From NCBI GenBank assembly GCA_937926025.1, contig CALANQ010000049.1, forward strand, positions 1-6,482: a DNA stretch of 6,482 bases, in the 5' to 3' direction. The DNA comes from an uncultured Acidimicrobiales bacterium. GTDB taxonomy: Bacteria; Actinomycetota; Acidimicrobiia; Acidimicrobiales; Iamiaceae. The translations under genes were made by a program, and so were the position numbers. This document shows, piece after piece, positions 1 through 6,482 of this stretch. Under the pieces are notes generated by a model. The model saw only the letters and a list, made by a program, of their open reading frames with translations. It was not told the origin of the DNA and did not search any database. The first letter of the stretch is position 1. Every line of letters starts with the position of its first letter.

Positions 1-219
1 GATGGGCTGCATCGTGAGGCGGGGTCGAGAGGAGAAGAGCTCGGAGAGCGATGAGATGTGCTTGACGTCGGCGTGCTTGGTGATGGCCCAGAACGGGCGG
101 TAGCAGGGCGGCTCGGTCCAGTGCGCCGGGTCGGTGGCCCGCAGCTCGGTCCACGCGTCGTGCGGGAAGCCGTCGATGGCGTAGCGATCAGGGGCGGCCA
201 GTTCGAGGGGGTCGACCAT
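1..219 (-). CDS. Cytochrome P450, N-terminal fragment (cut by window edge)
   Basis: Reading the minus strand from the ATG at 219 gives 73 codons, open to the window edge, so only the N-terminus is present. Seen: an opening MVDPLELAAPDRYAIDGFPH, then DAWTELRA (residues 21-28), HWTEPP (33-38), the run FWAITKHADV (43-52) and an F-S-S-R-P-R-L stretch (62-68). This order (substrate-proximal N-terminal segment, W-x-E-P-P, then F-W-A-I-T-K-H-A-D-V, then F-S-S) is typical of bacterial class I P450 monooxygenases, soluble haem enzymes fed by a ferredoxin. The haem-binding cysteine, the oxygen-activating threonine and ExxR lie outside the window, so substrate and intactness cannot be judged. The upstream sequence has only a weak G-rich ribosome binding site. 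It is divergent from the lipoprotein gene, with 87 bp between the starts. The family call is from recognised sequence style, not a search. Confidence 0.82.
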   Translation of the reverse strand, partial: MVDPLELAAPDRYAIDGFPHDAWTELRATDPAHWTEPPCYRPFWAITKHADVKHISSLSELFSSRPRLTMQPI

Positions 220-293
220 CGCCCCAGCCTGCCCCACCGGCGCCTTGATCGCCGCCGCCTGCTGCCGATGGGCACCCGGAACGATCGTCCGGC

Positions 294-299
294 GGAAGG
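294..299 (+). promoter_or_regulatory. Ribosome binding site deciding the lipoprotein start
   Basis: GGAAGG lies 7 nt before the GTG at 307. The reading frame is open much further upstream (to about 58), but that part overlaps the P450 gene on the other strand and encodes no signal peptide. This site plus the signal peptide that follows places the start at 307. Confidence 0.6.
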
Positions 300-306
300 C
301 AGCCTC

Positions 307-1128
307 GTGAACCGAACCCGACTCCGCATGCTGGTGGGCGCGGCCGCCCTCGGCCTGCTCCTCACCTCGTGCACCGCAAGCGCCACGGGCTCCAACAGCT
401 CGGGGTCCAGCCTTATCGACGACGACCAGATCGCCCGGGTCGGGACCGACCCGAGCGGCGCCGCGTGGCCCAAGGGCGGCGGCGGGGCCCCGCCCGCCCA
501 GGAGGACGCACCCGCCCCGGCCGCCGGCGACCCGCAGCCCGGCAAGCAGGTGGCCACCGTCGAGGAGTGCCAGCAGCTCGCCCGGGGACCGTGGGCCGAC
601 GCCCAGCACGGCCCCGACCCCATCGGACGGGTCCGCACCGGCGTCGTCCCGTCGCTCCCCGACGGCAACGACAGCCCACCCGACGAGCTGACCGAGTTCC
701 CGGACCTCATCAGCTACCGGGACCCGTCCACGCTCGAGGATCCCGGGATGGTCTACGACGCCATGGAGGCCGCCGGCTTCCAGGAGGGCATCGAGGCCCG
801 CTGGGGCGAGGGCAACGCCTTCACCGCCATCACCGTGATCCAGTTCCGCGATGCGGCCGGGGCCAAGGCGGCGCTCACCGCGCACCTGACGGACCTGTGC
901 CGCCGCGCCACCTCGGCCACCGTCCGCGAGGGCGGCAACGGCCTGCTGCTGACCCGGGACTCCGAGGCGGTGCGCAGCGTGTTCGTGATGGGCGACATCG
1001 AGGTCTCCGTCTTCACGTGCGGCTGCTACTGGTCGGACCTGGTCAGCCGGTCCGAGGGGATCACGTCGTGGGCGTGGGGCGTCGAGGCCAAGCTGGTCGA
1101 GCCCGGCCAGGACACGGGCACCGCCTGA
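307..1128 (+). CDS. Secreted lipoprotein of unknown function
   Basis: A 273-residue product starts at GTG 307. Residues 1-22 form a lipoprotein signal peptide: basic VNRTRLR, a hydrophobic core of Ala/Leu, then the lipobox L-T-S-C with Cys22 as the lipidated residue. The mature protein should therefore be anchored to the outer face of the cytoplasmic membrane. After Cys22 there is a low-complexity Ser/Gly linker, then a Gly/Pro/Ala-rich stretch (about 56-80), both likely disordered. The rest (about 83-265) looks globular, with VYDAMEAAGF (149-158), a segment with the look of a strand and helix (TVIQFRDAAGAKAALTAHL, 176-194) and cysteines at 88, 198, 238 and 240 that could form disulfides. I do not recognise the domain. 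It stands alone on this strand, divergent from a P450 and convergent with the HAD gene, so context gives no function. A start at ATG 268 is possible but gives a poorer signal peptide. I see no convincing promoter in 220-306. Confidence 0.8.
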   Translation: MNRTRLRMLVGAAALGLLLTSCTASATGSNSSGSSLIDDDQIARVGTDPSGAAWPKGGGGAPPAQEDAPAPAAGDPQPGKQVATVEECQQLARGPWADAQHGPDPIGRVRTGVVPSLPDGNDSPPDELTEFPDLISYRDPSTLEDPGMVYDAMEAAGFQEGIEARWGEGNAFTAITVIQFRDAAGAKAALTAHLTDLCRRATSATVREGGNGLLLTRDSEAVRSVFVMGDIEVSVFTCGCYWSDLVSRSEGITSWAWGVEAKLVEPGQDTGTA

Positions 1129-1199
1129 GCCCACCGGGGTCCCACGACCCGACGCCGGCCGGCCGACGCCCGTCAGAACACGCCCGTCAGCCCACGGGG
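1129..1199. other. Convergent intergenic gap with small hairpin and short direct repeat
   Basis: This is the space between two genes that converge. It contains a 5-bp perfect stem with a 4-nt loop (GGGTC at 1137-1141, GACCC at 1146-1150), 9 nt after the lipoprotein stop, and an 11-bp direct repeat ACGCCCGTCAG at 1166-1176 and 1180-1190. No T-run follows the stem on either strand, so a rho-independent terminator is not supported beyond a weak possibility. I see no gene here. Confidence 0.4.
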
Positions 1200-1934
1200 T
1201 CAGCCGATGCCGAGGGCGGCGAGCAGGTCGGCGTGGTCGGCCACCACCACGTCGCCCTCGATGGCATCGGAGCCGTCGGCCCCGCTGCCGGGATCGTCGA
1301 AGATCCCGGTGTAGCGCACCGCGGTCATGCCGAAGCCCTGCGCCCCGGCGATGTCGGTCCGGCGCAGGTCGCCGACGTGGGCGGCCGCCGCCGGATCGAT
1401 GCCGCCGAGCCCGGCCAGGGCGTGGTCGAAGATGACGGGGTCGGGCTTGAACGTGCCGACCTCGTCGCTGAAGGACCAGTGGTCGAAGTAGCCGAGCAGC
1501 CCGTGACCCGCCAGGAACCGGCGCAGCGTGGTGGACGGCGCCAGGCCCACGTCGCAGATGATGCCGATGCGGACCCCGGCGGACCGCAGGCCCTCGAGCG
1601 CATCGCCGATGTGGGGCGTGGGATGCGGGTCGTGGGCCGGGTCCGGATCGGTGATGGTGGCCAGCAGCCCGGCGCGCAGCTCCGGCGACGCGTCGATGCC
1701 GAGGTGCTCGACGATGTCGTCGACCGCGTGCTGGGCGCCGTAGTACCGGTTCCCGCGCCAGCTGCGGTCGAACTGCTGGCTGGCGTGGCGCATGGCCCCG
1801 CTCACCACGTCGCCGTCGATGTCGAACCCCGCCTCGGCCAGCAGGCCCAGCTTGGCCGTCAGCCGACGGTCGCGGATGCCGGCGGTGTCGGCGTCGATCA
1901 GCGTGTTCCAGAAGTCGAAGGTGACGGCCTTCAT
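1200..1934 (-). CDS. HAD-superfamily hydrolase with atypical motifs I and II
   Basis: The 244-residue protein has the order of haloacid-dehalogenase-like (HAD) hydrolases with a type I cap. Motif I is FDFWNTL (residues 6-12) with nucleophile Asp7. A helical cap follows (about 17-100), then IGIICDVG (123-130) at the motif II position, Lys163 in FKPDP (motif III), and HVGDLRRTD (186-194) with Asp189 and Asp194 as motif IV. Family members transfer phosphate, or less often halide, through an aspartyl intermediate; the substrate is unknown here. Two deviations stand out: the usual second Asp of motif I is Trp9, and the usual Ser/Thr-Asn of motif II reads Cys127-Asp128. A non-acidic residue two after the nucleophile occurs in dehalogenase-type HADs, so phosphatase activity should not be assumed. 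The gene starts 19 bp after the malic enzyme stop, which suggests co-transcription. A G-rich GGGGTG 5 nt before the ATG may serve as ribosome binding site. Confidence 0.85.
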   Translation of the reverse strand: MKAVTFDFWNTLIDADTAGIRDRRLTAKLGLLAEAGFDIDGDVVSGAMRHASQQFDRSWRGNRYYGAQHAVDDIVEHLGIDASPELRAGLLATITDPDPAHDPHPTPHIGDALEGLRSAGVRIGIICDVGLAPSTTLRRFLAGHGLLGYFDHWSFSDEVGTFKPDPVIFDHALAGLGGIDPAAAAHVGDLRRTDIAGAQGFGMTAVRYTGIFDDPGSGADGSDAIEGDVVVADHADLLAALGIG

Positions 1935-1953
1935 GGGCGCACCCCGGAGGCGA

Positions 1954-3384
<1,431 letters not shown>

Positions 3385-3392
3385 GGCAGGGA

Positions 3393-3398
3393 ACGCTA
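3393..3398 (-). promoter_or_regulatory. Candidate -10 element for leaderless malic enzyme transcript
   Basis: On the minus strand TAGCGT is followed by exactly 8 nt and then the ATG at 3384. In actinobacteria a TAnnnT hexamer at this distance often marks a transcript starting at the start codon. No Shine-Dalgarno sequence is suitably placed before this ATG, which fits. The only -35 candidate, TTGGGG, is 19 bp upstream and weak. Inference from spacing only. Confidence 0.4.
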
Positions 3399-3409
3399 GC
3401 CCCACCCGT

Positions 3410-3637
3410 TCAGGACGCCCCAACCTCCTTCAGGAAGTCGCGCAGCTCGTACACGGCCCTCGCGGGGTAGCGGCGGTGGCCGCCGCGCGTCCGCTTGCTC
3501 TCCAGGAACCCGGCTTCGTTCCACCGAGCGATGGTCTTGGGCGTCACCGAGAAGAGACCGGCAACCTCCCTCGGCGTCAGCAGCGCGTCAGGATCGCACG
3601 CATCGACCAGACGGTCGGAATCGACAGCAGCCCTCAT
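3410..3637 (-). CDS. BldC-like MerR-type DNA-binding protein
   Basis: The 75-residue protein is essentially one winged helix-turn-helix domain. Residues 20-60 carry LLTPREVAGLFSVTPKTIAR, then WNEAGFLESKRTRGGHRRYP: the MerR-family recognition unit, with TPKTIARW as the DNA-reading helix and GGHRRY as the wing. The shape and wording closely match Streptomyces BldC, a small MerR-like regulator with no effector or coiled-coil domain that binds direct repeats as head-to-tail oligomers. The protein is basic around the wing, has no cysteines for metal sensing beyond Cys14, and lacks a MerR dimerisation helix. The ATG at 3637 has a good ribosome binding site (GAAGGG, 7 nt spacing) and a promoter candidate about 50 nt upstream. 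It lies between pyrE and the malic enzyme gene. Its targets are unknown; 'BldC-like' describes the fold and sequence, not a proven role in development. Excisionase-type HTH proteins share this fold, but nothing phage-like is nearby. Confidence 0.85.
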   Translation of the reverse strand: MRAAVDSDRLVDACDPDALLTPREVAGLFSVTPKTIARWNEAGFLESKRTRGGHRRYPARAVYELRDFLKEVGAS

Positions 3638-3644
3638 GGCAACA

Positions 3645-3650
3645 CCCTTC
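3645..3650 (-). promoter_or_regulatory. Ribosome binding site of the BldC-like gene
   Basis: On the minus strand GAAGGG stands 7 nt before the ATG at 3637, the only clear well-spaced Shine-Dalgarno sequence in the minus-strand block. It supports that start. Confidence 0.6.
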
Positions 3651-3693
3651 GGAACGTGGTTTCAATGCACCGGGGGTGGTCGATGTGGACGGC

Positions 3694-3723
3694 ATGCTAC
3701 CAGGACATCAGCAGAGATCGCAA
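3694..3723 (-). promoter_or_regulatory. Candidate sigma-A promoter of the BldC-like gene
   Basis: On the minus strand TTGCGA (3723-3718) and TAGCAT (3699-3694) are separated by 18 bp. Both resemble housekeeping sigma factor hexamers (TTGACA, TATAAT), and the predicted start near 3687 leaves a leader of about 50 nt that includes the ribosome binding site. It lies between the pyrE stop and the BldC-like start, so the regulator could be expressed independently of pyrE. Identified by eye only. Confidence 0.4.
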
Positions 3724-3739
3724 CAAGCCGCGGAAGGCA

Positions 3740-4300
3740 TCAGGAGGCGTCGACGGGTCCTTCGAACGGGAAGCCCAGGTCGGGCGCGGTGACCAGGGCG
3801 AGAACCGGGAGCCCCTGCTCGGCGGCCATCGCCGTGACCGTCCCGCCCCGGTCGACCACCGGCATCAGCAGCACCGGCTCGGCGCCGGCCTCGCGGACGA
3901 CCTCGGCGGCCTCCAGCATGGACACGCCCCGGGTGACGGCGTCCTCGGTGATCAGCACCTTGTCTCCGGGCTCCAGCGCGCCGGCGATCCGCCCGCCGCC
4001 GCCGTGGTCCTTGACCTCCTTGCGGACGCTGAAGGCCCGCAGCTGGCGGCCCCGGGTGGCGGCGACCGCCGCGATGGAGAACGCCATCGCATCGGCACCC
4101 ATGGTGAGGCCCCCGACCGCCGTGATCTCGTCGGGCATGGCCTCGAGGGCGGCATCGGCCACCAGCAGCATCCCGTCGGGGCTGCACGTGGTCTGCTTGG
4201 CATCGATGAACCACGTGGTGGCCTTGCCCGACTTGAGGACGAAGTCCCCCCGCCTGACCGAGTGGGCGAGCAGGTGGTCGATGAGCGCAGCCTTGGTCAT
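3740..4300 (-). CDS. pyrE: Orotate phosphoribosyltransferase
   Basis: The 186-residue enzyme joins orotate to PRPP to make orotidine monophosphate, the fifth step of de novo UMP synthesis, in the cytosol. Seen in order: SVRRGDFVLKSGKATTWFID (14-33), the N-terminal substrate region; VGGLTMGADAMA (62-73), the actinobacterial form of the PPi-binding loop; VRKEVKDHG (92-100) with Lys94, Lys97 and His99, the flexible loop that reaches into the partner subunit; and VLITEDAVTRGVSM (115-128), the PRPP-binding motif with Glu119 and Asp120. The protein is shorter than the roughly 213-residue E. coli enzyme but all key motifs are present. The ATG at 4300 gives the expected short N-terminus. No other pyrimidine gene is adjacent. 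It is divergent from the ParA gene, with 42 bp between starts. A TAGGGT hexamer 8 nt before the ATG and lack of a well-placed ribosome binding site suggest a leaderless transcript. Confidence 0.92.
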   Translation of the reverse strand: MTKAALIDHLLAHSVRRGDFVLKSGKATTWFIDAKQTTCSPDGMLLVADAALEAMPDEITAVGGLTMGADAMAFSIAAVAATRGRQLRAFSVRKEVKDHGGGGRIAGALEPGDKVLITEDAVTRGVSMLEAAEVVREAGAEPVLLMPVVDRGGTVTAMAAEQGLPVLALVTAPDLGFPFEGPVDAS

Positions 4301-4308
4301 GGAAGTCG

Positions 4309-4314
4309 ACCCTA
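4309..4314 (-). promoter_or_regulatory. Candidate -10 element for leaderless pyrE transcript
   Basis: On the minus strand TAGGGT is followed by 8 nt and the pyrE ATG, the same geometry as at the malic enzyme gene. No convincing -35 element is seen. Transcription would start at or next to the start codon. Inference from spacing. Confidence 0.4.
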
Positions 4315-4342
4315 CCGAGCCAGGGGTGCCACACTCGTCGCC

Positions 4343-5086
4343 ATGACGCGGGTGGTGGCCATCGCGAACCAGATGGCGGAGCGGGGCCGCAAGATCCTCC
4401 TCGTCGACCTGGACCCGCAGGCGTCGCTCACCTGGGCGTGCGGTGTGGACCCCGATCTGCTCGAGGTGTCGATCCACGACGTGCTGCTCAAGCGGGCCAA
4501 GGCCGAAGACGCCATCGTCGCCCTGCCCACGCCGCCAGCGGCCAAGGAGGGCAAGCCGGGCGTCCTGCACCTGCTGCCGTCCACCATCGACCTCGCCGGC
4601 GCCGAGCTCAACCTGCTCACCAAGACCGGGCGCGAGTACGTGCTGCGCAAGGCCCTGTCCAAGGTGGCCGACCGCTACGACCGCGTCCTGATCGACTGCC
4701 CGCCGTCGCTCGGCATCCTCACCATCAACGGCCTCACCGCCGCCGACGAGGTGGTCATCCCCCTCCAGTGCGAGTCGCTCAGCCAGCGCGGCGTCGGCCA
4801 GCTGCTCGAGACCATCGAGGACGTGCGCGACTACACCAACGACGAGCTCGAGGTCCGCGGCGCCATCGCCACCCTCTTCGACGGCCGCACCAAGCTGGCG
4901 CACGAGGTGGTCGAGCAGGTCCGCCGCACCTACGACGTGAAGGTGCTGGAACCGTTCGTGCCCAAGTCGGTGAAGGTGGCCGAGGCCCCCGCCCGGGGCC
5001 GGTCCGTCCTCCAGCACGCCCCGAAGTCCCGCAGCGCGCAGGCGTACCGGGAGCTCGCCAACCAGCTGCTCGGGCGCAAGGGCTGA
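4343..5086 (+). CDS. ParA/Soj-family protein lacking the Walker A P-loop
   Basis: The 247-residue product aligns by eye with ParA/Soj chromosome-partitioning ATPases, which bind ATP, dimerise on DNA and position chromosomes or other cargo. Seen: MTRVVAIANQ (1-10), the family's first strand; LLVDLDPQASLTW (19-31) with Asp22 and Asp24 of switch I; STIDLAGAE (80-88); YDRVLIDCPPSLG (112-124) with Asp118 of switch II; PLQCESLSQRGVGQLL (140-155); LFDGRTKLAHEVVEQV (178-193); and the C-terminal VPKSVKVAEAPARGRSVLQH region. Abnormally, Gln10 is followed at once by MAERGRK. Family members have KGGVGKTT or KGGVAKTT plus about nine helix residues between these points, so roughly 17 residues containing both nucleotide-binding lysines are missing while the frame is intact. 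As written, the protein should not bind ATP normally. No in-frame start upstream supplies a P-loop. No parB gene or parS-like site is visible. No good ribosome binding site precedes the ATG. The family call is firm; whether the gene is functional is uncertain. Confidence 0.88.
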   Translation: MTRVVAIANQMAERGRKILLVDLDPQASLTWACGVDPDLLEVSIHDVLLKRAKAEDAIVALPTPPAAKEGKPGVLHLLPSTIDLAGAELNLLTKTGREYVLRKALSKVADRYDRVLIDCPPSLGILTINGLTAADEVVIPLQCESLSQRGVGQLLETIEDVRDYTNDELEVRGAIATLFDGRTKLAHEVVEQVRRTYDVKVLEPFVPKSVKVAEAPARGRSVLQHAPKSRSAQAYRELANQLLGRKG

Positions 5087-5427
5087 TGACCCCCGACGAC
5101 GCGGGCCGCGGCGGTCGGCGACGGTCGCTGGACCCCCAGGGCCGCCGGGCGCTGTTCGAGACGCCCGTCGACGCCGCCCGGGACACCATCCGCTCCGGTA
5201 CGCCGCGCGACGGCAAGGACGCCCTGTACTCCACGGGCCCTCGCCAGACCGGCACCGTCATCGTCTCGTGCTCGTCGTGCGAAGCGCGCAGCCGCATCAA
5301 CCTCACGGACCTCGGGCTGCGCTGGATGGGCGGCACCATCTGGATCCCGGGGCGCCGGAACAGCCACTGGATGCGCTGCCCGAGCTGCGGCAAGCGCACC
5401 TGGTGCTCCATCGGCTGGCAGGACTGA
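5086..5427 (+). CDS. Small zinc-ribbon protein coupled to the ParA gene
   Basis: A 113-residue protein begins at the ATG that shares its A with the ParA stop (TGATG), so translation is probably coupled; AAGGG lies 3 nt before the start. Residues 1-50 are Arg/Asp/Gly-rich and probably disordered. The C-terminal half has two CxxC knuckles: CSSC (Cys62, Cys65) and CPSC (Cys98, Cys101), 32 residues apart, the layout of a zinc ribbon, plus Cys107 close by. Between them is a hydrophobic stretch (LTDLGLRWMGGTIWIPGRR, 73-91) and HWMRCP, then a Trp-containing tail ending GWQD. Zinc ribbons bind nucleic acid or protein; which applies is unknown. I recognise no named family, but the sequence looks like a conserved actinobacterial hypothetical. 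Tight linkage suggests a role with the ParA protein or a shared expression need. The structural call is by motif only. Confidence 0.78.
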   Translation: MTPDDAGRGGRRRSLDPQGRRALFETPVDAARDTIRSGTPRDGKDALYSTGPRQTGTVIVSCSSCEARSRINLTDLGLRWMGGTIWIPGRRNSHWMRCPSCGKRTWCSIGWQD

Positions 5428-5440
5428 GGGTCCGGCGGCG

Positions 5441-6466
5441 GTGACCGCCCGGGCGCAGCCACTCGACGTCCTCCGGGCGGCCCTGGCCTTCGTGCAGGCC
5501 GCCATGGTCTGCACCACCTGGAGCCTGTGGTCGGCCCGCGACCTCCCGGCCAACCTGCCGGTCGCCGACGCGCTGCCGTCGCTCCCGGTCGGCTGGCTGC
5601 TGCTGGCCTGCTGCGTGCTGGTCGTGGTGCGGCCGCGCGAGGGCATCGTCGTGAACGCCGTCGTGCTGGTGCTCGCCATCGCGCTGGACCAGCTCCGCCT
5701 GCAGCCCGAGTTCGTGTCGGTCGCCGTGCTGCTGGCGGCCACCGGCCCGTGGCGGCTCTCCCGCACGCTCGGCTGGGGGGCGCTGGCCTCGCTCTGGCTG
5801 TGGGCGGGCATCGGCAAACTGCTCAGCGCCGACTTCCGCCCGATCGCCGAGCTGGCCACGGACCGCCTCGGGGTGGGCGGCCTCGCCGGGCTAGCGGTGT
5901 GGGCCATCCCCGTCGGCGAGGTGGCGCTCGGCATCGGCGCCGCGGTCCCCCGCACCCGCCGCTGGGCCGGATGGGGCGGCGCCGCGCTGCACCTGATCGC
6001 CCCGTTCGCCCTCGACCTCGGCCCGTCGTCGGCCATCTTCTGGTGGAACCTGGGGTTGGCGGCGGCGGCCATCGTCCTGCTCGCGCTCGACGCCCCGCAG
6101 CCCGACCTGCGGCCCGTGCCCGCCCCGACGCTCGCCCGCGTCCTGCTGGTGGGCCTGTTCGCCTATCCGGCGCTGGCCTACGCCGGCACCATCGACCCGT
6201 ACCTCGGCCACCACCTCTACTCGGGCGACGTGCCCACCGCCGTCGTGTGCACCGACGACGGCACCTGCAGCGACTTCGGCATCCTCGCCACGCGCGGCGC
6301 CCTGGGCGTGCCGATCCCGCCGACCGCCCGCCTGTTCGAGCGCTGGTTCCTCGCCGGCTGCACCCCGGGCGAGCAGCTCCGCGTCACCGGCATGCGCCTG
6401 CGCGCCCCGCTCGACGACCTCCCCGTCGCCCGCTCCACCACGGTCACCTGCCCCGTCGGGTCCTGA
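5441..6466 (+). CDS. Polytopic membrane protein with a Cys-containing C-terminal domain
   Basis: The 341-residue product starts at GTG 5441, 13 bp after the zinc-ribbon gene; TGAGGG ends 10 nt before it and may be the ribosome binding site. About eight hydrophobic segments are visible: near 8-27, 48-64, 69-86, 91-105, 110-128, 147-168, 176-193, 197-216 and a last one at 229-248; some may pair as re-entrant or short helices, so the count is approximate. Charged or polar residues within the membrane part (Lys126 in LWLWAGIGKLL, Glu160 in PVGEVALGIG, His184) resemble DoxX/HTTM-like proteins, but this is only a resemblance. The final 90 or so residues (250-341) are hydrophilic with four cysteines (270, 276, 307, 337), which could form two disulfides if outside the cell, and include HHLYSGDVPTAVVC. 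Substrate and function are unknown. Position suggests an operon with the ParA and zinc-ribbon genes. The stop is 16 bp before the window edge, and no terminator is seen there. Confidence 0.78.
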   Translation: MTARAQPLDVLRAALAFVQAAMVCTTWSLWSARDLPANLPVADALPSLPVGWLLLACCVLVVVRPREGIVVNAVVLVLAIALDQLRLQPEFVSVAVLLAATGPWRLSRTLGWGALASLWLWAGIGKLLSADFRPIAELATDRLGVGGLAGLAVWAIPVGEVALGIGAAVPRTRRWAGWGGAALHLIAPFALDLGPSSAIFWWNLGLAAAAIVLLALDAPQPDLRPVPAPTLARVLLVGLFAYPALAYAGTIDPYLGHHLYSGDVPTAVVCTDDGTCSDFGILATRGALGVPIPPTARLFERWFLAGCTPGEQLRVTGMRLRAPLDDLPVARSTTVTCPVGS

Positions 6467-6482
6467 CACGGGCTCCTCCCCC

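Noticed and set aside
58..306. N-terminal extension of the lipoprotein reading frame upstream of 307
   Set aside because: It is antisense to the P450 N-terminus, has no signal peptide at its own start, and the ribosome binding site and lipoprotein signal begin at 307.
1137..1150. Rho-independent terminator after the lipoprotein gene
   Set aside because: The stem is only 5 bp and no T-run follows on either strand; recorded only as a small hairpin.
3421..3423. TTG at 3423 as the malic enzyme start
   Set aside because: AAGGAGG abuts it with no spacing and encodes the end of the BldC-like protein; the ACT domain starts just after the ATG at 3384.
3706..3746. Direct repeat CATCAGCAG / CATCAGGAG, 32 bp apart, as a BldC-like autoregulatory site
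   Set aside because: The copies are 9 bp with one mismatch and one lies in the pyrE coding end; this is easily chance.
4373..4375. ATG at codon 11 of the ParA gene as the true start
   Set aside because: No ribosome binding site precedes it, and codons 1-10 match the family's first strand, so they are probably coding.
4301..5017. Minus-strand extension of the pyrE frame through the ParA region
   Set aside because: PyrE begins at the ATG at 4300 by family length and promoter spacing; the extension is antisense to the ParA gene.
4438..5085. Plus-strand frame upstream of the zinc-ribbon protein
   Set aside because: It is an Arg/Pro-rich shadow of the ParA gene; the zinc-ribbon gene starts at the ATG overlapping the ParA stop.

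Overview
The window is very GC-rich (roughly 70% by eye) and tightly packed with genes. Gene types and sequences point to an actinobacterium: a BldC-like regulator, an actinobacterial-style PyrE, a class Soj ParA homologue and many C/G third positions. The ParA and zinc-ribbon wording recalls Acidimicrobiia, but that placement is from memory of family sequences and is an inference. Nothing looks like a plasmid, phage, insertion sequence, CRISPR array or RNA gene. It reads as ordinary chromosome with one striking defect in a ParA gene.

Layout, left to right. At 1-219 on the minus strand is the N-terminus of a cytochrome P450 cut off by the window edge. Divergent from it, at 307-1128 on the plus strand, is a secreted lipoprotein of unknown function. 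A short convergent gap (1129-1199) leads into a minus-strand block, which in transcription order is: pyrE (4300-3740), a 75-residue BldC/MerR-like DNA-binding protein (3637-3410), an ACT-domain malic enzyme (3384-1954) and a HAD-family hydrolase (1934-1200). An 18-bp perfect palindrome overlaps the stop codon of the malic enzyme gene, just before the HAD gene.

Divergent from pyrE, a plus-strand block runs to the right edge: a ParA/Soj-type protein (4343-5086), a small zinc-ribbon protein whose start codon overlaps the ParA stop (5086-5427), and a polytopic membrane protein (5441-6466). These three are probably one operon.

The pyrE and malic enzyme genes each have a TAnnnT hexamer 8 nt before the ATG and no good Shine-Dalgarno sequence, which suggests leaderless transcripts. 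The BldC-like gene has a recognisable promoter and ribosome binding site.

The main item for a second look is the ParA homologue. It has the family N-terminal strand, the switch I and switch II aspartates and the whole C-terminal half. The P-loop (deviant Walker A, KGGVxKTT) and most of the following helix are absent, as if about 17 codons had been removed in frame. No parB or parS-like site is visible. This is either a natural non-ATPase ParA, a damaged gene, or a sequence/assembly error, and the window alone cannot decide which.
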